A stretch of DNA of 64,000 bases from contig OY744463.1 of the NCBI GenBank assembly GCA_963556145.1, positions 1,550,001-1,614,000 on the forward strand. Direction: 5' to 3'. The stretch comes from Hygrocybe punicea. Taxonomy: Eukaryota; Basidiomycota; Agaricomycetes; Agaricales; Hygrophoraceae. The number at the start of each line of letters is the position of its first letter. Position 1 is the first letter of the stretch. Under the pieces are notes generated by a model. That model saw only the letters and a list, made by a program, of their open reading frames with translations. It did not search any database and had not been told where the DNA came from. Shown here piece by piece: positions 22,601 through 33,783 of this stretch. The position numbers were made by a program, and so were the translations under genes.

Positions 22601-22961
22601 TTTGAGTAAATTTGTGGTCAACATCAATACGTCGGTGTCCTGATCGAAGGACTGTACGGCGGCGAGATACCCGACGCTCTTGAGATGAAACTTTGCGGAA
22701 GACATGACTTCTACGACATGAAACGAAGCCCAGGTCATGTCATAACCGAGCATGTCAAGCTGTGACGGTCAGAGCCTGACCATGCTGCGAGTCTGGACCA
22801 CGTACATAGGTGAGTTTCAATACCGCTGCCGCCTTGAGTTCCATGTCTTTGCTCTTGATCTCTTGCCTGATCTCATCGACGACTTGGGAGATGAACTTGG
22901 ACTCATCCTGCTTGTTTGCACGAAGACCACGAATCAGATCCTGAAGCGTCCGCTCCCACAT
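19685..22961 (-). CDS. APL5: AP-3 complex subunit delta
   Basis: Eleven exons on the minus strand: 22806-22961, 22598-22759, 22309-22543, 22116-22255, 21849-22062, 21645-21790, 21121-21590, 20815-21055, 20251-20721, 20061-20190 and 19685-19986, giving 888 residues. The adaptin N-terminal repeat domain is unmistakable: MWERTLQDLIRGLRANKQDE at the start, VLMLTTNLLKK, NHSRANIRKRAILSLFKVL and LLYECVHTCIIGGML. The hinge is Lys-rich (SKKGKGKELNGKTKRGKHKRR), with the conserved ERLERMRDDPYYI. As part of AP-3 it sorts cargo from Golgi/endosome to vacuole. It converges on the kinase gene, with 234 bp between the stop codons. Confidence 0.93.
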
Positions 22962-23262
22962 TCGCGACCGATGAGTAGCGTCAAGTTGTTACATAAGCTA
23001 CGGCTACGGGTGCACGACGGGCACTCAGTGATATTATATAATTCCTCGAATTTCGCAGATATATCATTGACCATCATTATTATTCCTAGTGGAGCACGAC
23101 GAAACTTGTTAGAGGACATATTCGCGACGTCGGCCCCAAGTCGCGGCAGTGTCAGCCTCCTAGCCCGAAAGGCGGTGTAGATGACCATTACCATTATTCG
23201 CATTCCCCTCGTCTGCCAGTGCGCTCCTTCCTCTCGCTCGTTCAACAACTGAGTCTGTCTTC
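22962..23262. promoter_or_regulatory. Divergent promoter region, APL5 / TBC gene
   Basis: 301 bp separate two divergent start codons (22961 minus, 23263 plus). No coding sequence is supported. I could not identify a confident core promoter element. Confidence 0.4.
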
Positions 23263-25555
23263 ATGGAGGCGCCCCAGCTGCTCCTCATTCCCGCTACCCC
23301 AATCTCATACACCAAGCCACACCACTTATCCCCATCTTCGCCCATCATCGACACCCCCAGACTTCACTGCAACTCTTCCGAGGCCGCCATAGTATCCATT
23401 TATTCCATGTATGGCGACGATGACGGTACCAACACTTGGGCAACATCCACCTTCGAGCCAGTCGACAGGAGATCCAGAAACAAGGCCAAGCGTGCAGGTT
23501 TCGTACGGCCGAAAGACAGCCATCCATCTCAACATGATCCCCGTCGCGACCCTCTCTTCCTCCAAACCGAACCGACGACCCACGGGGAGCCACCCCATTC
23601 CACTCAGCCTGACGCTCAACCACCACCGAGCAATTCTTTGCTAGCTGCTCTCCCTATTCATCCCATCCACCAGCCAATGACTGCCAATGCAAACACCTCT
23701 CTTCCCCTCCATTCTCGTTCAAATTCAGCTTCCTCTCAAACTACCTTTGAGACTGCAAGCGTCGGTCGATCCTCAACTGAGTCCAACGTCGATCGAAGCA
23801 CAACTTCAACACCAGGTACCGGGCCTAAACTCATCATCTCCGCAGACAGTCCTCCTCGTTCCCGCAGCAGATCTCCTCGCAGACGACCACCATCTGCACT
23901 CCGCAAGTCCGTCTTTGCGAAACGCGAGTTACCCCCCGTCCCCGTACAGGATTCTTCAACGCTCTCCACACCGTCACCCCCATCCTTGTCTTCCAGAAAC
24001 CAGTCTCGCACCACTTCTCCCTCTAGCAAAGTTTCTTTGACCCCTTCGCAGGGAGAAGATCCCGATGCTTTCCTCGTCCGCAGCACATATGCCCTACTCG
24101 ATGAGCAGGGCGTTAAAGGTGACGGTTACGAGGAGGGCGTAGAGCGTACTCGGGCAAAGATCGGTGCAAGCAGAGCTTGTCAATTGGACGCCGAGCAGGC
24201 GTTGGGTGACCCTGGCGAAAAAACTCGAGAGCTTAATGCTAAGGAAATCGAGACACTGGCTAGTTTAGATCGGTGAGTGGTTTTTTTGCATACTGGTACC
24301 CAGTTGTTGTAACCTGTCACGACATAGCTATGGTTTCTTCACAATACCTTCTCACGACAGACTCGTCCTCCTTCCCTCTGCACCCCTTCGCAAACGTCTA
24401 GCAGTTGCACCGCCAGGGTCAAATGATGCCTCTACAGATGTTACGCCCCTCTCCTTCCTCCCGCCAATCTCGTTTCCTTCCAAGGAGACCTCGCGCATAG
24501 GCAAATGGAACCGGATGATAATACCCAGCGCCCGCGACGTCGGCGGAAACATCGAAAGCTGGACCATCAAGACCTCTAAACAGGGGAAGCTTCGCCGTCG
24601 GGTGTATAAAGGCATTCCAGATCGGTGGCGGACGGCCACATGGGATCTACTGATGTCGCGCTTTGCTCAGATGGACAAGCTCGATCTCGCAAGGCTTGGC
24701 GCTGAATATCGGGACGCAACGGACAAGCCCTCGAGCTATGACATCCAGATCGACTTGGACGTGCCCAGGACTATCAGCGGACATATCCTCTTCCGCACAC
24801 GGTATGGTGTCGGGTGCGTAATTTGCGAGTTTTTATTTCTATTTTGCGCCATGACCTGACTTCTGCACCAGACAACGATCTCTCTTTTACGTCCTCCACT
24901 CCTTCTCCCTCCGCTGTCCAGATTGTGGGTACGTGCAAGGGATGGGCCCCATAGCGGCGACCCTCCTTTGCTATTTCGAACCCGAACGTGTATACGCCTC
25001 CCTTGTACGATTACACAACGCATATGACATGCACCGGATCTTCAGCCCGGGGTTCCCAGGGCTACTCGAGGCCATTTACGTGCAAGAACGGCTGACGAGG
25101 ATGATGATGCCCAATGTGTACGCTGCTTTCGGGCGGCATAATGTGTCGACAACGGCATACGCGACCAAGTGGTACATTACCCTGTTTGCGAACTCAGTGC
25201 CGTTCCAGACGCAGCTACGGTTGTGGGATGCGTTCTTGCTGGACGGGCCGGATGTGTTTGTTGCTATGGCGGTGGCTATCGTTTGGGTTTACCGAGGTAG
25301 TTTGTTGTGTGTTCTTGTGCCATTTTGAAATTGATTTTGTGTTGGATTACAGACCAGATAACGTCCAATTCGGCCAACTTTGAAACTGTGCTGTCTCTCC
25401 TCTCGTCATTTTTCGTTCCCGAGGACGAAAATGTGCTCCTCTCTTGGATACGCAAGATGTTGGGTGACCCGAAGCTGAGGTCCAGTATGACCCTGTGGAG
25501 GGCGGAGTGGAAGCGGCTTGTCGCAAGGGGAGAGGATGGCAAGGCGCTGCTATGA
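23263..25555 (+). CDS. TBC-domain Rab GTPase-activating protein
   Basis: Four exons: 23263-24272, 24328-24813, 24872-25296 and 25353-25555, giving 707 residues. The first 300 residues are low-complexity Ser/Pro/Arg (SPPRSRSRSPRRRPPSALRK) and probably regulatory. The TBC domain begins after LRRRVYKGIPDRWR. It contains the arginine finger motif IDLDVPRT and the glutamine finger GYVQGMGP, so dual-finger GAP activity is expected. Later blocks (FALL-like WDAFLLDGPDVFV, NFETVLSLLSSFF) complete the fold. It should inactivate a Rab/Ypt GTPase in vesicle traffic; which Rab is unknown. It is closest in order to yeast Mic1/Bub2-like or animal TBC1D relatives with long N-termini. Confidence 0.88.
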
Positions 25556-26091
25556 TGTGATTTTTTTGTTTTAAATTGCATGTTGGCTTTTTATTTCTTA
25601 ATCATTTTTCTCTTCTGTTTCTGTCTTTTTTGTTGCTTTCCCCTGCACGGTTTCTCTCGTATTTAACCTCACATCCGTTTCGCTCATTTCTTGCAATTAC
25701 ACCTCAATACCAGCTTTCACTCAGCGTGCATTCTTACAACAGCAAACTGATCCTACATATGTATCCATATCCAAATAAAACATTCAAGGGTGCATGATAT
25801 TTTCTGCATATTTTAACAATGTAGCTGGCTGGAAGTCAGAGACATCGCCGTGCTGGCAACTTCAAGTTCGGCCGATGTTCATCAACAAGGACATTTAACC
25901 TTGTAATATAAGTAGGACCCAATCATGTCCTCCAAGAGTACTCTGAGTAACCAAACTCGGAACCCAACTCACCAAGGTGGCGAAAACGAGACATCGAAAT
26001 TAAAGCTCGCCGTTCTTCACCAGCATTGCCAACTGCTGATCATCCAACAGGTCATCTTCATAAATCTATCAACAATAAAATGAACATGTCA
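25556..26091. other. Convergent 3' intergenic region
   Basis: 536 bp lie between the TBC gene stop and the RNase H1 stop. The first 200 bp are T-rich, as in a 3' UTR with poly(A) signals. No gene is supported. Confidence 0.45.
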
Positions 26092-27468
26092 CTACACGTT
26101 ACGCCGACACAGGAAACGCATCACACCACTCACGGAAAAGTCGAAGTCACTGGTATTCACCGCCGTGGCGACCGCATCAGGCGGGTCCACAACCGATGGC
26201 CTCGTTTTCTCCGTCACCTCGACATTGGCAGGCGTATCGTGTGGGCAGTTCACAATCACGCGCAGAGTCGATCCTTTTATCGACACCTGCTCCACCGTCG
26301 CGCTGGCTCCGAAATCCACATTGTACGCGCGCTTCTTCGTTGGCGGACCCTCACGGGGTGGATGGGATACGGGCTTGTCACTACCCCCGCCCCGATAGGC
26401 TGGTGGCTGGTCTTGGTCCTGGTCCTGGTCCTGGTCCTGGTCCTGGTCCTGATCGGTCCCGAGCGCGTCCCGTAGTGCGTCCCAGTCACGTTCCTCGAGC
26501 GCCGGCATCATGGCGCCTTCGTTCGCAAGCGCATCGGCAGCCTCGTTCCCCGGGATGCCCCTGTGCCCGGGCACATGAGCAAATGAGACGCGCTGTCCGT
26601 GAGCGCGGCGGTGGGCCAGACACACGTCGATATAGCGAATGATGCCGAGGTTCTTGACGGGATCTCCCGAGGACGTGCGCCAGCCTTTAGCGGACCATCC
26701 TGGCAGCCAGTCTTCGATACCTGAGGGACTGGGGGTAGTGGCATTGCAGTGAAAAAATGTGAAAAGGGAAGGACGGACATTGAATGGAGTACTTCGAGTC
26801 CGTTTTTATGAGGAGAGGCTTGGTATGTTTTGGTGCAGTTTCGAGGGCACGCACAATTGCCTGTCATGTCATGTTGGTCAATAATGGTTGGTCGGGGGTT
26901 GGGGATGTGACGAACGACAAGCTCAGCCCTGTTGTTCGTTTGGTCCCCTGGACACCGTTCTGCCAGGTTCCTGTAGCGTACGGCATTATTCCCGCAGCTT
27001 CTAAAACCATGATATGAAAATCTTCATAACAAAAAACTCACCGTGGGTCGTCCTGGCCCCACCACACGCCAATACCTGCCAATGATCCGACCTGGCCATT
27101 CCCTTTACACGAACCATCGCAATACACAACATCCTGCTCATAGTCGTCCTCCTCGCCGCTCAACCTTCGGCGTTTGCGGCCTGGAGACGGTGTCTTTACG
27201 GAAGAAGTTGAAGCCGGTGCTGGTGTGACCGGCTTTTCGACAGAGACGTTCACAAAGCGTTCGGCGTCGTCGATGCTTGAAAATTTCTTGAACTGCGCGC
27301 CAACAAAGTTCTTTATTTGGGCCTCGCACTGTTCCCTTAAAAAAAAATCGAACATCATCGGGCTGCGAAGGTGGAGCAGAGGGGTGCCACACACCATGTG
27401 CGGTATATGCCAGGTATACGGCCTCGCTTTACCGCGTAAAATCGATCTTGTACATTCGGTTTTGGCAT
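26092..27468 (-). CDS. Ribonuclease H1 with C-terminal extension
   Basis: Five exons on the minus strand: 27395-27468, 27042-27335, 26919-26970, 26779-26860 and 26092-26720, giving 376 residues. The N-terminus is a hybrid-binding (caulimovirus VI-type) domain: FYAVKRGRIPGIYRTW, then CEAQIKNFVGAQFKKF. The catalytic domain has all four acidic residues in context: YCDGSC, NRAEL, KTDSKYS and GNEAADALA, plus the active-site loop HVPGHRG. It removes RNA from RNA-DNA hybrids. After the catalytic domain comes an Asp-Gln dipeptide repeat encoded by a hexanucleotide array and about 90 further residues with VEQVSIKGSTLRVIVNCP, which I do not recognise from other RNases H1. Confidence 0.9.
26410..26456. 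repeat. Hexanucleotide repeat (ggtcct)n inside RNase H1
   Basis: About seven to eight copies of ggtcct read on the minus strand as (GACCAG)n and encode an Asp-Gln dipeptide run. The period of six keeps the frame, so length change would alter only the linker. Confidence 0.85.
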
Positions 27469-27780
27469 GCGAGGTACTGCAAATCTAAGCAACCTTGTTA
27501 AAAGCCTGGTTGACATAAATCGGTCACGTGGCCAAATACCCGACGGACACCCGTCCACACCGAATCAAAGAAACTGTTTGAGCCGGCCAAAGGGTCTCGG
27601 TTTCGAAGCGAACTTTGGGTTCGCTTCGGAGCCCCGACTTGCTGCAGTAGTAATCTGCTGGCCGCAATCGCCAACTCAAAACACACACATGCACAGCGAC
27701 CCGTCAACACGTTCCCTACATCAATCTCTCTTCCTTTGTGCCACCCCACCACCACCAGCTCCTTTCCATCTCTCACCACA
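27469..27780. promoter_or_regulatory. Divergent promoter region, RNase H1 / Pro-rich protein
   Basis: 312 bp separate divergent start codons at 27468 (minus) and 27781 (plus). No further coding sequence is supported. The part next to 27781 is C/A/T-rich (ccaccaccagctcc), as in leaders. Confidence 0.4.
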
Positions 27781-28256
27781 ATGCCGAGAATAATACCCTT
27801 CATCGCAGACGCTATCGTCTCGTCCCCTTTACGCCCCCGCAAACCCGCGCCACCTTCCTCGTGCAGTGGAGAGCTTCAGGCCAAGCCCGTACGTAACTCC
27901 CGCAAGATCCACCTGACAATCACAGCGAATACCCTTGCTCACCCACATTTCAGCTGCCATCCATCCCAAATGGCCCCAGTTGGCGGAAACCTATCCCAGT
28001 CGACCAGCTCTTCCCATGGGGAAAGCGTCCCGCACCCCGTCCATCATCTCCGAAACTCAAAGCTCTCACTCCACCTTCATATCACAGGGAGCGCAGACTT
28101 CCTGATGCCCTCATATACACCCATCGTCAACCTCCTCCTCCTCCTCCCCACGTTCCGTCTCTAGACGGCAAGCATGCCTCCCGTCCGCAGGAGAAACAAG
28201 CTGCTCCACAAGCACGGAAAGACGCAAAACGTTACCATCGAGGAGGCTACTTTTAG
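27781..28256 (+). CDS. Small basic Pro-rich protein, unrecognised
   Basis: Two exons, 27781-27888 and 27954-28256, are joined by a 65-nt intron (gtacgt...tttcag) in phase 0 and give 136 residues. The protein is Pro/Arg/Lys-rich: PLRPRKPAPP, SWRKPIPVDQLFPWGKRP, a run of Pro before HVPSLDG, and a basic C-terminus ending YHRGGYF. It has no membrane segment. The conserved-looking PSWRKPIPVDQLFPWGKRPA block resembles small mitochondrial or nucleolar basic proteins, but I cannot name it. Splice quality makes a real gene likely. Confidence 0.55.
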
Positions 28257-28610
28257 CATTGTATTGGTTGCTCCATAGACACCAGAGGTGATGATGACAT
28301 TGAAATGTGGCCTTGTTGAAGAGTGTATGATATTGGTTCCGAAGGTTTGTATAGCCCAGGTCCTGGGCACCTTTCTTGGGTGCGGAAAGTGTAGCATTAG
28401 CACTCACTTGCAATCATTCAGAGATGTTGTAGGCGCAAATAGAAGTGCAAATAGATAACTGTAATCGGTGCATGTCGAATGCTTGATGGGCAGGGAATCT
28501 CCTTGAACTAGTAAGTTGAGCCTCAAAACAGGAACAATACAACATTTGAGTATCAGTAAAGTATACATACAGCGAGACGTGGTCAAACACCGAGTCACCC
28601 ACTCAAAAAA
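28257..28610. other. Convergent intergenic region, nothing recognised
   Basis: 354 bp lie between the Pro-rich gene stop and the PHD gene stop. I checked both strands for tRNA-like or coding signals and saw none. Confidence 0.4.
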
Positions 28611-30197
28611 TCAAGCATTCGTGATCCGCCCTCCTGCTCTGCTCCCCGCCGCGCGTCTCCTCCCTCCACGGCCGCTTCGCTTCGCGTTGCGTTTCGTCCT
28701 GCAAGTATTGCAGTACCACGTACCCTCCGGTGGAACTGTCAGTCCTGTGCACGCGAGGTGGAACTACTCGTGCGCAAAAATGTCCATCAGCAATCCAGTA
28801 AGAGGAACCAATAATAATAATATCAGAAACGCACCCATTCCCGCTCACACCCAATGTCGTCACACGCAATCATCTCCCCATAGCTCACGCCATCGCAGAA
28901 GCAATAGGTCTTGTCGTCGCCGTCACCTTCGCCGTCTATACCATCCGCTGGGGTGCCTTCTCCCCCTACCGCACTCGTAACCGACACAGGGACAATGGGA
29001 AGGGTTGACACGGCCAGCGCGGTGGTAGCAGCGAGAGACATCGCGGGGTGCGATTGGCCTCGGGCCACAGGCATCCCGGGGCCTTCCAGCTGCCCATGCG
29101 CCGCCCCCAACCAGTCCACCCCACTGGATGCAGCGCGCACTGCCACATCATATGCATGGAGTCCGTTGGTTGGACCGAATGGCAGTGGCAGGGACGGATG
29201 TGAGGATGATGAAGTGGGTGGTGGGTCGAAAGTATCTCGGCGGGGATTGGCAACAGGATTGGTTGGCTGGTTGTGTGCCGAGGTGCTGCCGTCCTGAGCG
29301 ATTGGCGGCCCAGGGTTGTTGTTTACGGAGGGCCGTGAGCGTCGTTTGTTGTTTGCAGAGGGGGCGTTACCAGCGCGGCTCGAGGTATGAGATGTGCCGA
29401 GCCGTGAGGGGACCACGCTACTCTGGGCGGGTGGAGCAGGAATATGTGAGGTCACAGATAAGAGGGACTCTGTCGGTGATGCGGCGTGGTCGTGTCTATA
29501 CTGGACGTCAGTACAAATTTTCGTCTGAATTTGAAAGAAGAAAAAAGAACAAGCACTTTTTGGTGCGCGCGCCATTGCGGGAACGTTGTGACATAACGTC
29601 GGGTGCCTTCTCCTTTCGAGGCGAGCGAGGCACCTCAGTATCCTCGTCGCGCGGCACTCTCTTCCTCTTCGCTGGGCTCGGGTCGGGGGCACTCATCAAA
29701 AGGGACCCAAAACCGCCGCGCCTGCGCCGGCCGGATTCCAGGGCCGCTGCGGGCACATACGCGCGGGGCGCGACGTGCGGATACGTCGTGTGCCTGTCCA
29801 GCGACGCGGCGTCAAACGATGGGACGTGCTCCAGCAGCGCGCGGAGGTGACCCATGTGTGCACGGAGGGTATCAGCAGCCTGGCACGCTACGCGGATTTT
29901 ATCCTCGCCACCGAGTTTGAGGCGATCGGCTTCCTCTGCGATCTCTGTGAGGAGCCAGAGGCGCTCCTCTGAGGGGACGGTGCTCTCCTCTATCATTCTT
30001 GTGAGTGTGTGTATTTTAGTTGTTATAGAGCCCATCGAGGAGGATAGGACGGCATCGAGTTCGCGTAAATCGGCAAAGTTGCGTGAGAGGTCGAGGGGGA
30101 GAGAATCGAGGGTGTGGGTGTATTCTGACAGTAGTGAGAGGGAGTAGGCGGTGGAAAGGTGGTTTTGGTTGGAGGTGGATGCTCGAGGCGGCGCCAT
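28611..30197 (-). CDS. ING-family PHD-finger chromatin protein
   Basis: Three exons on the minus strand: 29557-30197, 28835-29495 and 28611-28763, giving 484 residues. The N-terminal ING helical domain is visible (HTLDSLPLDLSRNFADLREL, then SEERLWLLTEIAEEADRLKL). A long low-complexity middle follows. The C-terminal PHD finger has the full C4HC3 pattern: YCFCDG, MIACDD, GCEREWFHLAC and WYCNTC, then a basic GR-rich tail. The aromatic and acidic residues around YGEMIACD predict binding to H3K4me3. ING proteins are subunits of histone acetyltransferase or deacetylase complexes (NuA3/NuA4/Rpd3 in yeast). Which complex is inferred, not shown. Confidence 0.9.
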
Positions 30198-30571
30198 TGT
30201 GTCGTCGTCGCTGTTGGGTACGGAAAAAATAACGTCACCGCCGTCCTGTAGAGTCCACGTGATGCATTTTTGCCGGGTCGAGCCTTCAAGCCGTGCGGCA
30301 CTGATTGACACTTTCCAGAAACTGTTTACCGCTGGCGGTATTCTTGGCTGCGCATCTGCGGACACCCATGCATAGGGGTTAGCTCTTACTCAAGGTGTAG
30401 TTCAGCCAACAAGATTGCAACGGTATTGGACAGCTAACGATACAGGTCTATGACACAACTAAACGAGTCCGTCGCGACACCTATGTTACCTCGAACATCA
30501 ACCCTCCCTTTTTACGCGAACGACGAGCAAGAAAGTGATATGATACAGAGCGCCTGGCATCGGGGCAACGT
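30198..30571. promoter_or_regulatory. Upstream region of the PHD gene
   Basis: 374 bp lie between the PHD gene ATG (30197, minus) and the small gene stop at 30572. An in-frame upstream extension exists without an ATG, so 30197 is the first usable start. Confidence 0.35.
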
Positions 30572-30808
30572 TTAGTTGCGGCGAATAAAATTCTTTAGAC
30601 TCCTGACGCAGTACGGGCCCCGGGGCGACGCCGATTGGTGTCCATTTTGTGAGGCAGAGGTGGACGAAAATGATGCGTAAACGGCGTGGGCATCACGCGG
30701 GGATTGATGGAACGAGGTGAAAGCATTTGGGCCAGTGTGGGCGGTGGGGAAGAGACCCCAGGTTGGGGAGGTTGGGGGAGAAGAATAAGAGTAAGAGTAA
30801 GCCGACAT
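30572..30808 (-). CDS. Possible small Ser/Tyr-rich protein
   Basis: This is a single open frame of 78 codons with an ATG at 30808. It begins MSAYSYSYSSPPTSPTWG and ends RSLKNFIRRN. Short proteins with Tyr/Ser/Pro-rich starts are common in agaricomycetes, but nothing here is diagnostic. No intron supports it, so it may be chance. Confidence 0.35.
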   Translation of the reverse strand: MSAYSYSYSSPPTSPTWGLFPTAHTGPNAFTSFHQSPRDAHAVYASFSSTSASQNGHQSASPRGPYCVRSLKNFIRRN

Positions 30809-31535
30809 TATTATAGTAAAGTGAACGGGGTGAGGTTGTAAATGGAGTATGTGATGAGGGTGTTACGATGGCGATGCTTGGTGGACTGTGCGCAAAGCTG
30901 TGTGCGATGCAAGAATATGGTGCACAGCGGTATCGACGACGACGACGGTGATGTCTGAAGGAGAAGGTCGTCAGATAGCCTCCTGTGGCTAGGAGGACAG
31001 ACTTTATAAAGGAAAGCACTAAAACGATGTCCAAACTTGGCATTCAAGAGAGCCTTGTCCAGCTATGGCCATTCCCTTGTCCTTGGCCCATAACCGAATT
31101 TCCAAATGTTCAAGAAAAATGATCCCTTGTCCTTGTATGGCCAAGGCTACAACAGCGTTGTATCACAGAAACTGTTCATTTTCCAAACATTTGCCGAGTC
31201 ACACCGGTGCCATAAGAGCTGGACATACTGTATGAGCCACCAAATGATTTTAAAAACAAAAAACGGTAGTACAAATAGATTCAAATACAGCAAAGAAAAA
31301 CGGGCGATGGAAAAATATCCTCATCCGGTCGTTTGGAAATTTAAACCCCTGTGATGTACAACCGGCGAATAGAACAGATCGAACCATCGAGCAACTGCCA
31401 TAAGCAAGGAGGTGCCACAGGCAGTTACATCTTCTCCTTGGTGGTGCCCCTTGAAGTACCATGACAAGATGTACATATTTCCTGCAACACGATGGCCCCA
31501 CCCCGACTCTAGCCAAGCAGGCAGTGGAACAATGA
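30809..31535. other. Intergenic, nothing supported
   Basis: 727 bp without a gene I can defend. Two nearby copies of cccttgtccttg occur around 31066-31135. Overlapping frames on the minus strand are Leu/Ser-rich but contain no motif or splice logic. Confidence 0.35.
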
Positions 31536-33391
31536 TCAGAATCGGGTACTCTGCAAGCACAAGTATGGAAGGGGGGATACGCACCTTTTCAGACGGCATG
31601 GTCGATTCGGTGGCTCGCTCCGTCATTGCAAAGTCCGATATGTTCACCGAAATGTGGGTATCAGCCTGGAAGGTATCTCGTGCATTCAACCTGCAACAAA
31701 AGGGGTCACTTTAATCTAAATGATACGCAGGAACGCTGAACACCTACAGGGCAAGGTACGAATTCGCGTACACTGGGGAAATGACACCGTCAATGAGGGA
31801 ATGACACATGTGATGCAAGCCCACGTACCAGGAGCCTCTACATAATAGAAAATGTCGGTCCACCTAGCGAATGGGGAGGTGTAGTTCTGAGTAGGGTGTT
31901 AGTTATTTCTCTCTTCATGCCCGAAACTCGATGCGAGGCTCACGAGGCTCACGCCCATAATTAGGATGACACTAGTAGTATGGACAAAACTTGAGCACAC
32001 CGAGACATATATCCCGCACGAAGCCTACATTGCCAACAAGCCTGCACGTCAGCTAGATCAAGTGTTCCTAAATGTAAAATGTCTGACCTGTCGCCGCAGC
32101 ATACTTGATCAGAACCTCGACCATCGTCTTGGTCCTGCCAGAGAGACTTTTGTCAAGTATCGCACTCACAAACCTGAAACAACGCAGCACACTTGTGAAA
32201 ATGGGTCCTGATCTTTTGCAGATAGTAGAACATTGCAGCAGTTATGAGAAATTCCACGATGAAGGCACAACTATACGAGACAGCAATAATCCACTGGTGA
32301 AAAGTGACAAATGTTTGAGGAGATCATGGAGGACAGTGACTGGAATGGCGGACTTACGCGCATGTCGCGATAGAGGCCACCCCCAGTGTAGATCAATGCA
32401 TCATTAGGTATTCAATAACTATGCATGGGGTGAGCAAGTCCGTGGTTGATATCAAAAAGCATGCACAGCAGTGCATAAATAGACAGCTGAAACTAGATTA
32501 GCGGTAGAGATTGCCCACTGACAAAGCGTTAAAGTCTGATGGTTCAACGCAACCCGCACTCACGATTGCACCAACTATCCATTTGTTACCTTTGCTGACT
32601 GTCCCGTAATCAATTCAGCGAGGACAATCGAAAGCACAGCTACTCACGTATCCAAATATGACGAGCATACAGGTTGTGATTTACCAGTGAGCGGCACATA
32701 CATACAAAACTAAGATAATGTATACCTGCGTATAATAAAATTCATGGTTGCCTGTTGGTGGTATTTAAACATAATGCCCGTAGTTGATATTGAAACACTC
32801 ACTGTAACGAAGGCCACCACCTGCAGCCAGAATTAGAAGGATATTCATTGGCAATGGGATGTTTGCCTTACCGACTCGCAAACAAGGAGGTCAAGTCAAT
32901 AGAAGCCATTACATCTCCACATACCACAGATCATAGTAGACGACATATGCGACCATGATAGTGTCGAGAGTGAATAAGATCCTACAGCGAGTCAGTACTA
33001 ACAACTCCACTTGAAAAGCGCACAACATACATGAAGGCCACCTGTCGAACAGGATTCGCATCAACAACGACCACAGTAAGGAAGGGAACGCTTACGGTAT
33101 ATCTGAGGAGGGGGTGATCTTTGGAGGAATTTGTGGAGTAGGCATACAAGCCATATCCCAAAGTCTAAATAGCATCTGATCAGCGTAGAACAGCAAAAGC
33201 GACTTGCGTGCTCACGCAAAAGCCCAAAAGCCCAAAAGGCTACCATAGTCGTCTTCAATGCCAAACGGATGCTCACAGAGGACATTCAGGAACTCACCGG
33301 TACTCACCACCGATCAATTTACCTCCGAAAGCGTTGTCTGCAAGGTGCATGGGAAGAATACTGGGCATTTTGATGGCCTCTTCGAGGACAT
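31536..33391 (-). pseudogene. DUF6534-like multi-pass membrane protein gene, probably disrupted
   Basis: Conserved pieces of a fungal DUF6534-type integral membrane protein appear in order on the minus strand. They are an ADNAFGGKLIGG start near 33368, TLGYGLYAYSTNSSKD, ILFTLDTIMVAYVVYYDLW, GKANIPLPMNILLILAA, VVAFVTATMNFIIRR, SKGNKWIVGAIVS, FIVEFLITAAMFYYLQKIRT, MVEVLIKYAAATGLL, YANSYLALLNARDTF and a Ser/Thr-rich tail. Many small introns separate them. The phases do not close at three places. An 8-bp tandem duplication at 33218-33238 shifts the first membrane exon. A 1-base mismatch separates LILAA from VVAF. The exon before GKANIP cannot be joined in frame. These receptor-like proteins have no known function. 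I call it a likely pseudogene, but wrong splice choices on my part could mimic some breaks. Confidence 0.5.
33218..33238. repeat. 8-bp tandem duplication inside the DUF6534-like gene
   Basis: The sequence aaaagccc occurs twice in tandem, followed by aaaag. On the minus strand this is gggctttt x2. Removing one copy would bring the flanking exons into one frame. Confidence 0.6.
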
Positions 33392-33783
33392 TTCGAAAGC
33401 CGTTCCAGTCTTTATAGTAGAACGAAGTCTTCTACACAATAGGATTAGCACATGGATGAATGTATGAACTAACGGTAGTCAGGCTAACTTACTTAATACT
33501 ATCACGATCGATCAAACCCCCAACGCCATAGCAAACGGTTCCTATCGAAGGCGGTTGAACTCGCGAGTTGCACCGGTGCGAACTCGACGGTGCGAGTTGG
33601 AATCGAGTAGCAGCTCGGACAGCACCGCATTTCAAGTTGGACCGCGGCATGCGCAACACGACTTCGAGTAAAACGAAAATGATATTCTTCCACCTGTACT
33701 AGTACTAGTACTATATTTACCAACGTGACGCTGAACTTGCGTGACGTGACAACTTATTATAATTCGCGGGCCCTGACCTTAAG
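33392..33783. other. Intergenic; ACTAGT repeats and TGACGTG motifs
   Basis: This 392-bp spacer holds overlapping CTAGTA hexamers near 33697-33716. TGACGTGAC-type motifs (possible bZIP half-sites) lie at 33725-33750. No gene is supported. Confidence 0.4.

Noticed and set aside
33389..33391. Alternative start MSSKRPSK for the DUF6534-like gene, giving an open first three exons
   Set aside because: It keeps phase across the first introns, so I kept it as a possibility and used it as the outer bound. The frame starting at 33368 matches the family N-terminus (DNAFGGKLIGG) better, and later breaks remain in both readings.
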